A DNA stretch of 64,000 nucleotides from Haemaphysalis longicornis (GCA_013339765.2 CM023449.1:37402353-37466352); one strand, 5' to 3'; counted from the stretch's first letter, positions 23,252 through 35,700 are shown. The notes: a model not told the origin generated them from the sequence alone. Numbers and translations are program-made.

Positions 23252-23728
23252 CTATGAGGTACGCGTTTTAGCCCCAAAAAGCCACCCCGTTTCTTTGCCA
23301 ATCCCCCACGTGAGTATGTGCCACCAGAAGAGGAAAAACAACAATTTCCCATCGGGGGTTCTAAGGTGGGGGAGAGTAAAGTAGGATAGAGTAGGGTAGT
23401 GTAGGGTAGCGTATGGTAGTCTACAGTATGGTAGTGGTGCTGGGTAAACCCCTTCAACCTCCACCTCCCCACGGAGTTTTGAGAGAGAGCGTTGGCCAGC
23501 TCGAGCCTCAACGATCAGCTCCACTTGATCAGAAAGGCTGTCGACGCAGCCTGAGATCGAGGTGTCCTGGAATAAGGACGCCTCCTGAAGACTTTCCTTG
23601 GTTTCATTAAAATTGGTTCTCTGTCTCTTTCTTTCCTTTGGAATGAGGTGGGGGGTGAGGACATAGCCACCCACCGACATATCTCTCGCCGCAACTCCAC
23701 TAGATGTGATGCTGGGGCTTTTTGCCAT
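23252..23728 (-). repeat. Open 158-codon frame over a dispersed repeat and TAGGGTAG-type array
   Basis: The minus frame begins MAKSPSITSSGVAARDMSVG and stays open for 158 codons, but its C-terminal half is a translated repeat. Positions about 23370-23435 are degenerate 10-bp TAGGGTAGTG-like units, and 23291-23322 is an inverted copy of the CACGTGGGGGATTGG unit found twice at 63615-63736. I recognise no protein family. The frame may be a chance product of the repeat, or part of an unknown multicopy gene or element. Confidence 0.4.
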
Positions 23729-25890
23729 CTTAAGAAAAAAGCTTAGCTGACCCCGTCGTTTTTTTGTTGGTTGTGCAGCAAAACAGGGAAAGCAAATAAG
23801 TGCCTGGCAATCTTTTTAACATGTTAAAGTTCGCTAAGTTGGTTTAAAGGGTGGCATGCACGCATGAACAGGAACACGCCCACACGCGCACGGAAATTTG
23901 TGCGGGCCCAAGTTGGGTGGTGTTCACACAACATCAGATGATGCATCATCCAACCGCAAGCGGCTCACCCAAGATGCCGTATCCCCATTAAAAGCAATGC
24001 AGGGCAGGACCGCAGTATATGCCCGAGGTCGGCTTTATTGTAATACTAAATTGGGCGACCGCGAGTTCTGTACTTCAGCCGAATGAGCTTGATTCTGCCT
24101 CACGTGGACTGCGTGAAATTTTGTTGCTGCCAGAACAGCCTGGGCTGACCCTTTCAGCACTCTCCCCGCTGCGATGTAGTACTCGCATATTTAAAGGCCT
24201 TTTCCCCTCTTTCACCGGCCGCATATTTGTACACCGCAGCATGAGAGCCCTGCCACGCTACACTGAGTTTACTCGCGCTGAAGCATTTATAACCTTGAAT
24301 CAACCTTGCGTTTTATTTTTTCCTCCCCATCTATCTCATCTGAGATTGATGTAGCGGAGAACATGCGAATACCCGAGAAGGCATGCCCTGCAGCTTTAGA
24401 CACGAGGCGTGCGGCAATTGCATGTTTCATCCGTGCCACATGTGTCTGCCTTACGGCTTATTCGTATTTATTTAGGCAGTGCAGAAGTCCGTTTTTCTAA
24501 TGTTGTGGTAGGGAAAAAAATGTATAATCCTGCTAATAAGTACCGTGACAGGCTCTATAATAGCCTGCAGTCAGACAACGGCTTAACATTCAGGCGGGCG
24601 CAGACAGCGTACTTCTTTTAGTGGGAATGGAATGAGCTTTCAGAGTGCCAAAGATTCGCAGTACAGCTTTTAGTTTTCCTGTAAACCTGCTATCCGCTTC
24701 CTACAGGTGGAATCGGCTCAAACAGGCAGCCTTGAAGCGCACCTAAGGAGACGCTACACCAATGTGCAATCTGTAACACTCACTACCTTTCGCACACGAA
24801 AACGAATACATGGCAAAAAAAATGAGCATACAAGAACAGTAGAAATGCCACGAGCACTTTCTTTAAAATGAGTATTTATTAGTGACGCCGATGCGGGTTT
24901 GTGAGGAAAGCTATGACAGCAGAAACACTCAAATGAAGGTGTCGAAACACAAGCCTTCCCTTCATTTGACTCGGTGGCGCACAGCTCCCAGCGGGCGTGG
25001 CTGTGTCGGGTTCAAAGCTACCTTCTCTCCCCCCTCCTTCGCGTTTCCGCTACTGTATCTTCCCCCCCTCCTCCCCCATATGTACCGCTCAGTGCCGCCC
25101 CAGATCCGACGTCGCGCTCTCTCCACTTTGGGCGCAGCGCCGGCTGCTGTCACACCGCAACCTCTTCCAACCCAGATATCTGTTCCTGGACGTTTCCCGG
25201 CTCGGTGCCTCACTCCCCCTCCCTCTCCCCAGGGTTGTGCACATGCGGGGGATCTATACAGAAGCTGGGAGTAAAACTCTACTGCATAACAGTATACAAC
25301 GGAGACCCAGTGCCTTCATATTTCATAAAAGACTGCCTATATGATTATGAAAAAGGTTTATTAGAACATCGGGAATCTGGAAGGGAAAAGAGGCAGAATG
25401 ACCTGTCACGGAGAAAGTTTAACATGCTCTTGTGTTCAGTTTGTGACGCCGACATTGAAGCGCTCACTGTGGAATAGTTGAGCCCACTATACGCGAGTCT
25501 TGTTAACTTCCAAACATTCACCTCAAGTATTGCAGGGACACGTACAAAACAGCTACATTTTAAACACTGAAAAGTGGGTAGTGATGCAGTGTGATTACTA
25601 ATGTTGTTACGTGCAGGAAGAAATGACTAAGACAAGAGCAAAGGCTGTGAATACAGGAAAGATGAAGCACCGATGGGCAAAACGCGGACAGAATCCTGGC
25701 TTCTTCTTTCTGTTCTTCCAGAGGCCTCAGCTGCGCATCCTCTTCCTCTTCTTCAGCTCAGTCAAGCGGTAGGGAGTAAACCATTTAGCCAAGCAGACGT
25801 AGCATAACGAGTGGAGCATAACAATGTCATTCAGAAGCGTGGTGTATAGGAATGACGACAACTTTTATAGGCTTGTACGCGTTCAAGGGA
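23729..25890. other. Unassigned DNA
   Basis: A pyrimidine-rich patch at 25020-25230 opens overlapping plus-strand frames (up to 167 codons, 24974-25477) without recognisable motifs. Nothing else is recognised. Confidence 0.4.
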
Positions 25891-25900
25891 AGTAACTAAA

Positions 25901-25972
25901 CTAATTAATTAATTAATTGATTGATTGATTGATTGATGATTGATTGATTGATTGGATTGATCTTGTTGATTG

Positions 25973-26021
<49 letters not shown>

Positions 26022-26031
26022 GATTGATTGC

Positions 26032-26067
<36 letters not shown>

Positions 26068-26077
26068 GATTGATTGC

Positions 26078-26117
<40 letters not shown>

Positions 26118-26349
26118 AGGGTTTAACGCACCGACGCAGCGCAGGCGATGAGGCAAGCCGTAGTGGAGGGCTCCGGATTAATTTCCACCTCCTGGGGATC
26201 TTTAACGTGCCCCGAAATCTCGTACACATGGGCGTTTTTGCTTTTCGCCTCCATCGGAAAAGCGGCCGCCACGGCCGGGAATGGAACCTGCGTCCTCGCG
26301 CTCGGCAGCGCAAATCCTTAGGTCCTGAGCAGCCGCGGCCGGTCAAAGG
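25901..26349 (-). mobile_element. Tick-type tRNA-derived SINE with (TTGA)n tail and target duplication
   Basis: The minus-strand body (26117-26349) has a box B, GGTTCCATTCC (26278-26288), then the landmark sequences GGAGGCGAAAAGC, ACGTTAAAGATCCCCAGG and CCCTCCACTACGG. A roughly 216-bp tetranucleotide tail follows at 25901-26116. The insertion is flanked by AGTAACTAAA at 25891-25900 and 26350-26359, a clean target-site duplication. The 186-codon frame over the tail (NQSI repeats) is an artefact of the tetranucleotide. The family resembles SINEs I know from hard ticks; the name Ruka may apply, but I cannot verify this. Confidence 0.85.
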
Positions 26350-26359
26350 AGTAACTAAA

Positions 26360-26933
26360 GGCGGAAGGTAGCATGTAAACTTGCTCCAGCGACTGAATTG
26401 GGCTGGTCTTAACTGTTCAGATCCGGTTAACTCCACCCGGTCAAGGAAATCGCAATAAATACGAATCAAGTTTCAATGTACCACAAGTCATGGCGATTTT
26501 CCAGCAGAAGCCTTCGGTACAAACATTTATTGAATGAAAACTTTTGTTGATGAAGAGTTATGGTCTCAGAGTGATTGTGCGGAATTTTTGACTGATGGTA
26601 ATAGGCTGAAATTTAAACATACTTCCTTATTTGAATGCCATTTATGTGTCGATGCAAGACACTTCCACATCAGAATTACTAGGTTAAAAAAGCGCCACTA
26701 CCAGAGAACGGACAGTTTGTAATCAAATTTGCACAAAATTATTTCACAACGAATGTTGTGCGTGAGAAGCGGGAAGTGGTGGCGCTACATATCTAAATTT
26801 CTATACCGTCTACAAACAAATGGATATACGAACCTTCCCTTCCTGCGCTGATGCCAATTTTCGATACGCTGTGGTAATACTGTATATATTAGTAGCCTCC
26901 CTGTACGCAGTGTACGCTGGAAATTCAACAAGG
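26360..26933. other. Unassigned DNA
   Basis: Nothing recognised. Confidence 0.4.
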
Positions 26934-27014
26934 AATTCCGCTCGCACACCAACTCAGAACCTACTAGTATTTGCTTTCTAGTGCACTGGCTGAGTGCCCC
27001 GCACCGGCGGCAGT
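26934..27014 (+). repeat. 81-bp direct repeat flanking a retrotransposon insertion, left
   Basis: It begins AATTCCGCTCGC and ends GCACCGGCGGCAGT. The copy at 27679-27759 has the same length with 8 base differences by my count. The two abut the element's 5' break and its CAT tail. Confidence 0.9.
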
Positions 27015-27678
27015 TGAGAGGGCAGCTGCTGCTGCACTCAGGAACACTGTAGACATAACAACCGTACCATATACAGACCTCAAGCCACACATAAGAGAAC
27101 ACTTGCGTAGAACATGGCAAACACACTGGACGTGAACAGACAGATAACAAGTTACACGCTATAAACCCACGCTTGGGACCATACACCACTGACACACGCA
27201 ACAGACACCACAGAAGTCGCCTTGGTAGGCTGCGGATAGGGCACACCCATGCAACGCACTCGTATCTGCTAACGGGATCTTCTAGACCCCAGTGCAGCAG
27301 GTGCGGAGAGGCCCTATCCGTAGTGCACATCTAATCACATGCAAGGCAACTTCACACCACACGACGCAAACACTTTCCAGAAATCTACAGACAACAAATC
27401 CCACTCAACCCATCGCACTCTTAGGCGATGAACCAATGTTTACTATCAAACGTGTTTTCAATTATCCTATCAGAAGTTAAATTCTGCATCTCATATCGTT
27501 ATCATGCATAATCACAACCTGGCCCTCTACCCCAGCCATCCTCATTGTCTATTTGTTTTTACTTCTGGTGCTATTCACTTCTAGTATTGACTTTATTCTG
27601 TGGTACGCTACCCATCTTTTTTTTTGGCGCTCTTTGCCCCAGTTGGCCTTGCGCCATTAAAATACAACCATCATCATC
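27015..27678 (+). mobile_element. 5'-truncated I-group non-LTR retrotransposon
   Basis: The sequence is collinear with the 3' part of the element at 53950-56877. It starts in the segment just after the RNase H domain (GCTGCTGCTGCAC), continues through the C-terminal Cys/His region (TGCAGCAGGTGCGGAGAGG) and the shared 3' UTR (GGCGCTCTTTGCCCCAG), and ends in CATCATCATCA (27669-27679). Frameshifts and stops break the frame. Flanking 81-bp direct repeats make the boundaries exact. Confidence 0.85.
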
Positions 27679-27759
27679 AATTCCGCTCGCGGACAAGCTC
27701 AGAACCTACTAGTATTTGCTTTCCGATGCACTGGCTGAGTGTCCCGCACCGGCGGCAGT
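27679..27759 (+). repeat. 81-bp direct repeat flanking a retrotransposon insertion, right
   Basis: Partner of 26934-27014. It starts directly at the end of the CAT tail. Confidence 0.9.
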
Positions 27760-28336
27760 CTCTGTAAACCCCGAATCGAAGCGAAACTTCTACGGCCTGG
27801 TTTTATCTGTTGAAAGTAGGACACGCACACAATAAGTTCGCTCAAGCATACCTTCGTTCGATGGAGTTATGTACCTCAAAAATTGACAGTTTCCATGGTA
27901 TTTCATCAAATACCAACGGAAAGTCGGTTTGCTGCAATCAAAGTTCTTAACATGCACCGTGAACGTCCCGACGCTTAACATTCCAACAACATCCGCACCT
28001 GTGTTTTTGTGCATTAACGATTCCCTGTCGGAGACAATGTTAACCCATCGTCGTACAGGCGTTTACGTTTTTTGGTGGGGTAAAAGGATAGCGTTCCCGG
28101 TACGCTGCTTCTCTTTGGAAGGCATCCCATCTTCTGCTCTAACCATGGCTACTCGTAACATTTGCTAGTGATAGGGAAGGGCGAGTGCGGTGTAAGAGAC
28201 GAAATGATACAGGCACATTGCTGTGGGTCTGTCAGGGGCATGGCGTCACATGTCACGTGATTGTACCTCTCCGTCGATGGTACCCCGCGTCTCTAATGAC
28301 CCTCCTTTCATTGAGAGAGATGGTGCCGAGTGCGGG
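27760..28336. other. Unassigned DNA
   Basis: Nothing recognised. Confidence 0.4.
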
Positions 28337-28339
28337 TAT

Positions 28340-28382
<43 letters not shown>

Positions 28383-28398
28383 TTATTTATTTATTTAT
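28337..28398. repeat. (TATT)n microsatellite
   Basis: About 15 tetranucleotide units with one phase slip near 28384. Confidence 0.95.
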
Positions 28399-29089
28399 GT
28401 GAGCACTCTTAGCCAACACTTTAGGTCGTAGCAGAGCGGATGACGCGAACATAATCCGGATACACTGCCAAACCTCAGCACTAAACAATAAAATAAAGAA
28501 CAGAGAAAGAGGGCCCTACACGAAAACGCAAACAATTACAACAAGTACTTAACTAATCATTCTTACGAACTTTGGGCACCAGTTTTCACAGCAGTTCTAC
28601 AATCGGTGCAGATGTAACCGATTTTTTTTTTTTTGCTTTCACCTTACCCTTCTTCCACTCCACTTTTAAACATCTTTATGTCTGTTGATTTTTGCTAAAA
28701 ACCAATTCAGCGTTTACTCACCTACATCACATTAAGCATTGCATTCCGGCAACGCTACTTCCAAACGGCACCTGCAACAACTTGCGGTGAAAAAAATAGA
28801 GTTTTACTCGTGCGCCTAATGTTAGCTTTAGTGCCCACAGCATCAAAGTTCCGATCATTGTGGTGCGCCGATCAGGTTTACGGGGTAGCAGAGGCGATCT
28901 TCCTCATCCAGGCGCTCGAAGGCAGCAAGAGTGAGGGGACAAAGCTTCGGAGAGAAACCTCAAAGAAATGCTCCACCGCGTAATATGAAGAGCAGGAGAA
29001 GAAACCGGAAGAGGAAACCGGAGGAAACCCTTCAGCCTCTCACTGATGTCGTCTGTAGTCCACCCGAACGCACTTCGGGGAAGCCAACT
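28399..29089. other. Unassigned DNA
   Basis: Contains a T-run near 28622-28634. No gene recognised. Confidence 0.4.
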
Positions 29090-29525
29090 TTCGCTGACGA
29101 TGATAAGAATGATCGTGGGTGAAGCAAAGAGAAAGTGAAACGCTGTCCGTGGCCAGAACCGAACCTGGGTCCCTTGCGCTATGAAGCAAACGTCTATCCC
29201 AATGCCTTATTCCGGCACAATAGACGCCGATTGAATTTAGAGAGGGGTGCATGGACGTGCCAAATTGGACGCAAAAATAACGCACCCCTGCGTCTGAAGA
29301 CGACGATGGGGGAACGTGCGAAATGAAATGACGAAGGGCCAAACTCAAATCCGCTGCGATCAAAAGTCGTAACAGCGTAGAGTCAACGAAAAAGCTGAAC
29401 CAATCGAAGTCCAACCGTATGCGAGTCAAAGTCCAAGCTCAGACGAAAACCTAGAAATCCCTTACAAGAAATCTTCGCGTTCAACCATTGGCGTCGTTAT
29501 ACAGACGGGTGCGTGATTTTTAAGC
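29090..29525 (-). repeat. Second tRNA-related SINE family, copy 1
   Basis: On the minus strand, GATAGACGTTTGCTTCATAGC and then GGGACCCAGGTTCGGTTC resemble the D-arm to T-arm part of a tRNA with box B. The copy at 44515-44820 shares this core. It also shares the distal landmark TTCAACCAT..GTCGTTA (about 29487-29505 and 44776-44794) followed by GCG-TTCGATTTTT-like sequence. Orientation is inferred from box B. Confidence 0.55.
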
Positions 29526-29584
29526 ATTGAAAGGACAGCTTTAAATTGGGACTGACGCGCTAGTTGTTGGCTGGGTGACCATGG

Positions 29585-29645
29585 TTTAGTTCAACATATT
29601 AGTTCAACATTGTTAGTTCAACATTTAGTTCAACTTTGCAACATA
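29585..29645 (+). repeat. Short tandem repeat of TTAGTTCAACAT
   Basis: Four irregular copies of TTAGTTCAACA(T), spaced 12-17 bp. Confidence 0.8.
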
Positions 29646-31104
29646 TTTAACATTAAAAAAATCTGATACTCGTTAGCAACTAACATTTTTAATAGACTTG
29701 TACGTTCAACTTTCTTTTTAGTATAAAAAACGAAGGAACCACGCCTTCTTAGTTTGGTAGTTTTTGACTCGGAACTAAGATGCCAAGTTTATAAGACAAC
29801 GCACAGCCGGCGGGGTTTCAAAGAATAAACACGGTAGTCTTACAATAAAATTAAATCTACAATATCATTGCATCGGTGCCTCCGAAATTTTTTAAAAATC
29901 ATTTTGCTGTGTCCGGGGAATTGAGCGAGTAAATTTCAACGCCAAGGCTGAAGCAAACCGAGAATGCTAAGTGGAAACTGATGACACAGTTTTGTAGATT
30001 AAGATTTTCCCAAACGCGCGGCGAAATAAGTAGACATACTTGGTTTTGAAATGAACAAAGTACAAACGTCGCGGGTAATACTCTCTGGAATGAAAATGCA
30101 CACGTAGAATATTATTTCACTTGCATCGGTGTATTATAATACTGCCTCACGAGTGTTCCCTTCATTTGCATGTGTGTCCCAATGGTATTTTTCTTGCGTA
30201 AGCTTCATCTTTTAAATTTCGATTAGCATAATGTCAACACAGCTGCCGACAGCAGCCGTTTATGCCGAACACCTTATTTTTACTTTTTTTTACGCATCAC
30301 GCTGTCGTTACCCAGCGCACCGTGAACGCACGAAAGCTCTGAAGAGGCAATATTCAGTGGTTCTGTGCCTGTTCCTTTTTGTGGAATTCGTACCGGAACA
30401 CCAATGTCGGCAGCATAAACTTTTTTTACTATTTCCTGGGCATTCCTTATTACACATTTTAACGCACAATTTCCATACCGTACTTCGAAGGCCCGCGTAT
30501 AACACCTGCACTGATGAGGCGTACGACTCAAGCCGACAGCTTTTTCGCGCAGTCAACTTGAAATGCGTTTCCAAGATTTAATTTGATTTACTTGCTCTTC
30601 TAACTTACTTCTGCACAACCATTTTCTCGTGTTTCACAACGAGCTGTGGCAAGCATTATTTTCTCACGTGGATATTTCATCGCACAGAGCGTTCGTTTTA
30701 CTACCGCAAATAAACAAGGGAGGGTAGAAACGTGTCGATAGAGTATAGAAAATGAAATAAAAGCACGCTTTCCGAGCAACCACTAGGACTCGCAGTCGGT
30801 ATCAGTAGCGCATGAATATCCGCCGGTAGCGGCTGACGTCAGAACGCGTTGGGAATAAGAAGCAATGCTTGCGTTCTCTCTACGCGATCCCACACAGTCA
30901 TGTCGCGGTGAATGTTTTATATTTTGCCCCTTAGTCGATATCAAGAACATGCTTAATGCAAAGTCTCAAAAATTTAAGCAATGGGCTTTTGTGTCACAAA
31001 GGCCCATTGCCTTTCATGCCTTCTTTCCACCTCTCCACTTTTCGGTGAATGATTTGTGAAGCGTTCATCTTTCCTACCCTCCAGCAAAAGCCTCCCCCCC
31101 CCCC
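29646..31104. other. Unassigned DNA with one hairpin
   Basis: GCAATGGGCTTTTGTG pairs with CACAAAGGCCCATTGC across 30979-31010 with one mismatch. TGACGTCA occurs near 30835. A C-run lies at about 31097-31109. No gene recognised. Confidence 0.45.
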
Positions 31105-32176
31105 CTCCCTTTCTTACGGAGAAGCCCAGATGATACTCATTCCTAAAACAGAGAACATGGACAAAAAACATGTTACATCATATCGTCCTATATCATTGAC
31201 AGATGTCACGTAAAAGATTTTCATTAGGTTGCTTGCGCAAAGAATCCAATCAGCCATAAAGCAGCTGGTAGGGCCACACCAGACATGTGGTATAAAAGGA
31301 CGCATGATTTTTTTCAACCACACACAAAGCAAAATATGTGCTGGAGTGTTGCGACGCTGCTCAAGCTCGTGTTCTCCAGCTTGACCTGGAAAAAGCTTTT
31401 GATTGTGTGTCCTATGAATTCTTGCTGATTTGAGATTATGTGAACGTAGGAACAGTTATCAAGTGGGTGGCGGTGGCGTGTCGGAAGTGCACCACGAGAT
31501 TAATTGTTAACGATACGCTGGGGGCCCCCATTAGCGTGGAGCGGTCGGTGCGCCACGGCTGCCGTCTAAGGTCACTTCTTTTCAGCCGGCATATTGATAG
31601 GCTTTGCTTGAATATAACTGAAAACAAATATATTCGCGGGTTTCAGCCATGCAAGGCAGAGGTAAAACTTCTGGCTTACGCAGACGACATTATTGCTAAC
31701 TGTACAACAAAGGAAAGTGTCACAAACGCGGGGGATAATGTTGAACGTTTTTGGTCAATCACAGGTGGCAGGGTAAACTGGGGAAGTGTTTGGGGTTCTG
31801 GCAGGGGAATAATATTTCACACCGGAATCTTTGGCCAACGTGAGCTGGGAAACCAGCCTCGTTAGGTATCTAGGGACGCCATTGGAGTGCTATCAGCACA
31901 GCGAACCGTATTAGCACGCCCAAATGCAGGACATACGCGACAGGGCAGAAGAGTGGAAATGGGTTTTTCTCTATATTTTTGCTAAAGGGACCGTGTGTAA
32001 TTAATGTTCTTTTTTATTCCCAAAGTGAAGCAGGTGACGAAAGTGTTGCATTGCTTACCTGTGAATGGCCCAAAAAAGTTCTTGGGACATTTGCTGGGTT
32101 TGGCTGATCGTCTTCTTGGGAGAGGGGCAATAGAATAAACTTTTTTGACGCGTCAAGGAGGGTGGTCTTTATTGAG
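31105..32176 (+). pseudogene. L1/Tx1-like non-LTR reverse transcriptase fragment
   Basis: A frame near 31120 reads MILIPKTEN..SYRPISLTDVT, the RT fingers region. After a frameshift come LDLEKAFD-like sequence near 31385-31400 and VRHGCRLRSLLFS (31440-31865 frame). That frame carries the intact catalytic YADD at about 31677-31688. Farther on, frameshifted sequence reads ALHCLPVN-like and FLRVKEGGL near 32140-32170, matching the post-RT region of this group. At least three frameshifts or stops break it. The SINE at 32177 interrupts it, and no endonuclease domain is present. Confidence 0.7.
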
Positions 32177-32310
32177 TGATTGTAGGGTTTAACGCGCCGA
32201 CGCAACGCAGGCGATGAGGCGCGCCGTAGTGAAAGCTCCGGATTTATTTTTACCACCTGGGGATATTTAACGCGGGCCGAAATCTTGTACACACCGGCGT
32301 TTTAGCTAAT
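32177..32310 (-). repeat. Tick-type SINE fragment inserted in the L1/Tx1-like element
   Basis: The minus strand has the SINE landmarks TTAAATATCCCCAGGTGG and the CGCCTCATCGCCTGCGTTG..CGTTAAACCC end. The tRNA head is missing. Almost no tetranucleotide tail is present (TGATTG at 32178). Confidence 0.75.
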
Positions 32311-32439
32311 CGCGGTCCTATGTTTGACGGTACCACATGAAGCAGTTCGTTTCCGAACCTGTTTTGACCTAATCAGGAGGCTACTTATAAAACCCGCGCA
32401 TGTCAAAGCAGCTCGCGTAAAGTGCTTCTTATAAAAATC

Positions 32440-32531
32440 CACGCATCAACGCATTCCAGGCCCACCAGAACCCAATTTTCAGCAGCCCGGACATGGGCCG
32501 CTTCAAATAAAGTTTGATCTCTCTCTCTCCA
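32440..32531 (+). repeat. I-group non-LTR 3' terminus, CT-tailed family
   Basis: CGCTTCAAATAAAGTTTGATCTCTCTCTCTC ends the segment (shown in parts: CGCTTCAAATAAAG, then TTTGATCTCTCTCTCT). The A-T rich end with a CT tail resembles the terminus at 22370. Only the last part of the 3' UTR is present. Confidence 0.45.
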
Positions 32532-32648
32532 CGAAGTGAATCATGACGAGTGGGCGAAGCACTGGGGATCGCTCTTACCGTAAATCACCCGTGGCATTGC
32601 GCACTCGCGCATGTAAATGAGTGAGAACAGGTGTGTACGGCATATAAA

Positions 32649-32758
32649 ATTCCAATCCAGTCCAATCCAATACGATACAATTCAATTTAATTCAATCGAA
32701 TCCAGTTCAATCTAATCCAGTCCAATCTAATCCAATCCAATTGTCCTCGCGCATGCGC
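32649..32758 (-). repeat. Degenerate (GGATT/TGGAC)n array beside GCGCATGCGCGAG
   Basis: Degenerate AATCC/GTCCA units at 32649-32742 abut CTCGCGCATGCGC (32746-32758). The same 13-mer in the same relative position precedes the array at 48223. Confidence 0.8.
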
Positions 32759-35700
32759 TACACTGTGTACACGGACGCCAAGAGGTAAGCCACGGACAAA
32801 ACGAGGTACTAAGGTGCTTCACCCCTAATAAGCAAATTGCGTTATCGGCGCATAATTCCCCCACAAACATTGTGCAGTCGCCAATAAGGACCGCACAGTG
32901 TACATTGGATGCGGAGCGTCCACGCTGCTCGGAATAAAGGGGCACCGAACGCGGCAGCTTCATTCCACTGCTCGCCCCCGGAGAGCTCCTACACCAACAG
33001 CTCACCGTGCACGCCCTGTCAGATACAGTTGCCCACGCGGAGGCAGCGAACGGGCGACTGTGCTCTGGTCACGTACGGCACCCGAAAAGTAGGAAGCCAT
33101 GGACGTTGTGGATCACGCCTCGGCGAGCGCTGCCGCTAACGAGGGCGTGTCTGAACACCGTGAAATTTCGGCCACAGAAGGACACACCTTGTTAGTACGC
33201 GTGCAGTTGTGCTTCTGCACACGAATGGGAACTTTGTCGGGCACGGTGCAAAATTGAACACTTTTGTTCTGGGTAAGGCGTCCTGCCTAAGGCTGCGTGA
33301 AGAACAGCCAGGAGGGCGTCAAACCGAGCTTTGGGCTCTTACTTATGGCGATCAGCGCACACTCGTTTCTTTTTTGCATCGCTGTATAACTTGTTAAACA
33401 ACCTTCGTCGAGCGGAGCGCACCTATGCTTTTCAGCTCCAATCAACGTTAGCCGTTTGGTCGAGAATGTTTACAAACTGACCGTCGGCACGGCTTAGGTC
33501 TTGTGTTTTTGTACGGGGTTACGCTTGCAGCTTAGAATGCTGAGGACATTCAGGTTAAGAGTGAAAGAGGAAGAGTGGGAAGCAAGAGGCTTTAGTGAAA
33601 CGGTCCATGTCCAGGAGAGACAGAAGCATTAAGCAGTCGTTAAAAAAAGGCAAGTAATTTCAGTTTTTATGTGACCATCACAGACCTTTCAAAATTAGTG
33701 ATACGTAGTAAGAACAGGACATTCATGTAAATCCTTTATCCGTTATTAGCATTATGCGTAGAGAAGAGGAGAGATGTCACGGATCACAGACAACAAGGAA
33801 ATCGATTGTTGCTGTTTTCTGTGCATATTGGTGATCGGTCTTTAAACAGAACAGCAGAAAACAGAAAACAGCAGCCACCGGTGCCCAGTACAAATTGGAA
33901 AACGTGCCCAACGATTAGCAGCCTTTACGTTACAAATACCGATAAATAGAAAATTGTCTGTAACGGCTTTCGATTTCCTAAACGGGGAAAACAATTTCTC
34001 CCAGAAACACAACGTTTCCCAAAGAAAAGCTAGAGCAAAGAATCCAGAAGAAATACGAAATTTGAGCATAGCACGTCCTGGCAGGCAATTTTCTCATTGC
34101 CAGCTAAAGAGAGTAAGAAAGTTTCACTTACGTCTGTATGTCAGTTTGTGCTATCTGTCGCTTGGTCGCGCGCAACAGTTTTGTGGGCGCAGTTGGGCGA
34201 CCAGGAGGCGAGCGTGAAATCGACTTTAAATAACACAGATTGAAGGTTTGTATTGTTGTGCATAACACGCGCCATTTTTCACTTTTCGCATATTTATCTG
34301 AGCACAGTGCTCGTCGAATGTGGTTAACCACTTCATATTGTTTCCTTTTTAATGCGCAGAAAAGAATAGCAGGTAAAATGTTCTTTACCCATGACATTGC
34401 CGTGTGCCCGTTGAAAAAAAAAAATACTGCTCTTAAAGGTCTGATGCAAGAGATGGCGCGATCACGTTGAGTCTTTCAACCTGCGGAACTGCTGTCAAAT
34501 ATTCACGTTGCAGTAGTTTCCCCAATTAAATGAACAGTCGGAGAGTTGCTTGGTCTGAACGCTTTGAAGATGGTTGAAAAGAATGCTATAGGTTCGAAGT
34601 TAAAGTCAGGTTAAAGTAAAGCAAAGTTTTATTTTGTGGTAGTACTCCGCAGTTCCGCAAGTGTAAACTAATCTTTTTTTCGCTAGTATTGAACCTGTTC
34701 TTCTCTAGTTTGTGGGACACTTAAACTATCGTAACTGCGGTTGCCACATCAGTTTCTATAGTGGCGTCACACTGCCTGGAATTAGGTTTTTCATGTCATC
34801 TCAGCTTCAGGTGTTTGGTTTTGACCAAGTTCATGTATAATACCGACTTCTGCTTATTGATGTCAAAGTGGTACGCGCGAAATCCTAGAATTTTCTTTAA
34901 TTTTAGGCTTGTCAACTGTCCCACGTGTCGTCAGAGCCTATGACAGAAAAATGGCCGAGATGATGGTGCTAGGAAAACGTCCCCTTGAAACAAACTTTTA
35001 TGACTACAAAAGTGAGCTGATTCTGGGAGCGAAAAAATCGCAATTTGGCCGAGTTGTTTTCAAATGATATCCGTTAAGCTGATAGGACAACGTTTACCAA
35101 TACCTCATTTCTAAAGTTGTCTATACGAAAGTAGAGGCCGATAGGAGAACCGTTATATGTAATGAATTCACAGTTCAAAAGCACCCGTGAGAGCGACATT
35201 TCTGCGCACGTTAAAGCTCCCCACAGAGCCGGCCGCACACTGCAGTGTCATTCCAAATCTCCGTGGGGAAGATTCCGACGTCAATAAAAACTTCTATTAT
35301 TGTCTGTGGAGAGCCTACGTCTCAGCTAGTTTGTTGCTTTGTTTGAGTGTAAGAGCGCCAAGATATATTACACTTCCAGCCTAAAATAACTATTCCGAAG
35401 AAACAATTTGTTATACTAGCGTGCTTTCCGCTGCCATTGTGTGGGGATTAAGTCGGCTTGCATCGGCTCAATTAAGTTGTGTTACAATGTTTTGTGTTAA
35501 CAAGGTTAGAGCCTGATCGACAGCGTAGCCTGAAAAAAACTGCATGAAAAGTCCTCGCTTTGCTCCACCTCGCCTAAAAGGCCGCAGGTTGAATGTAATC
35601 CTCGTAACCCTTCACAACAATGTTCATCCTCAATAGTTTAAATAATTGGGAAGGCAGCTTAGGGCCCGTCAAGGTTCAGCTCGCTATGCATTCCGCTATT

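Noticed and set aside
23370..23435. Possible telomere-like TAGGGTAG array
   Set aside because: The arthropod telomere repeat is TTAGG; these units are irregular 10-mers inside a dispersed repeat, so interstitial telomere is not supported.
24974..25477. 167-codon plus frame over a pyrimidine-rich patch
   Set aside because: Overlapping alternative frames in the same patch and low complexity; not convincing.
25905..26469. 186-codon minus frame rich in NQSI repeats
   Set aside because: It is the translation of the TTGA tetranucleotide tail and the adjoining SINE.
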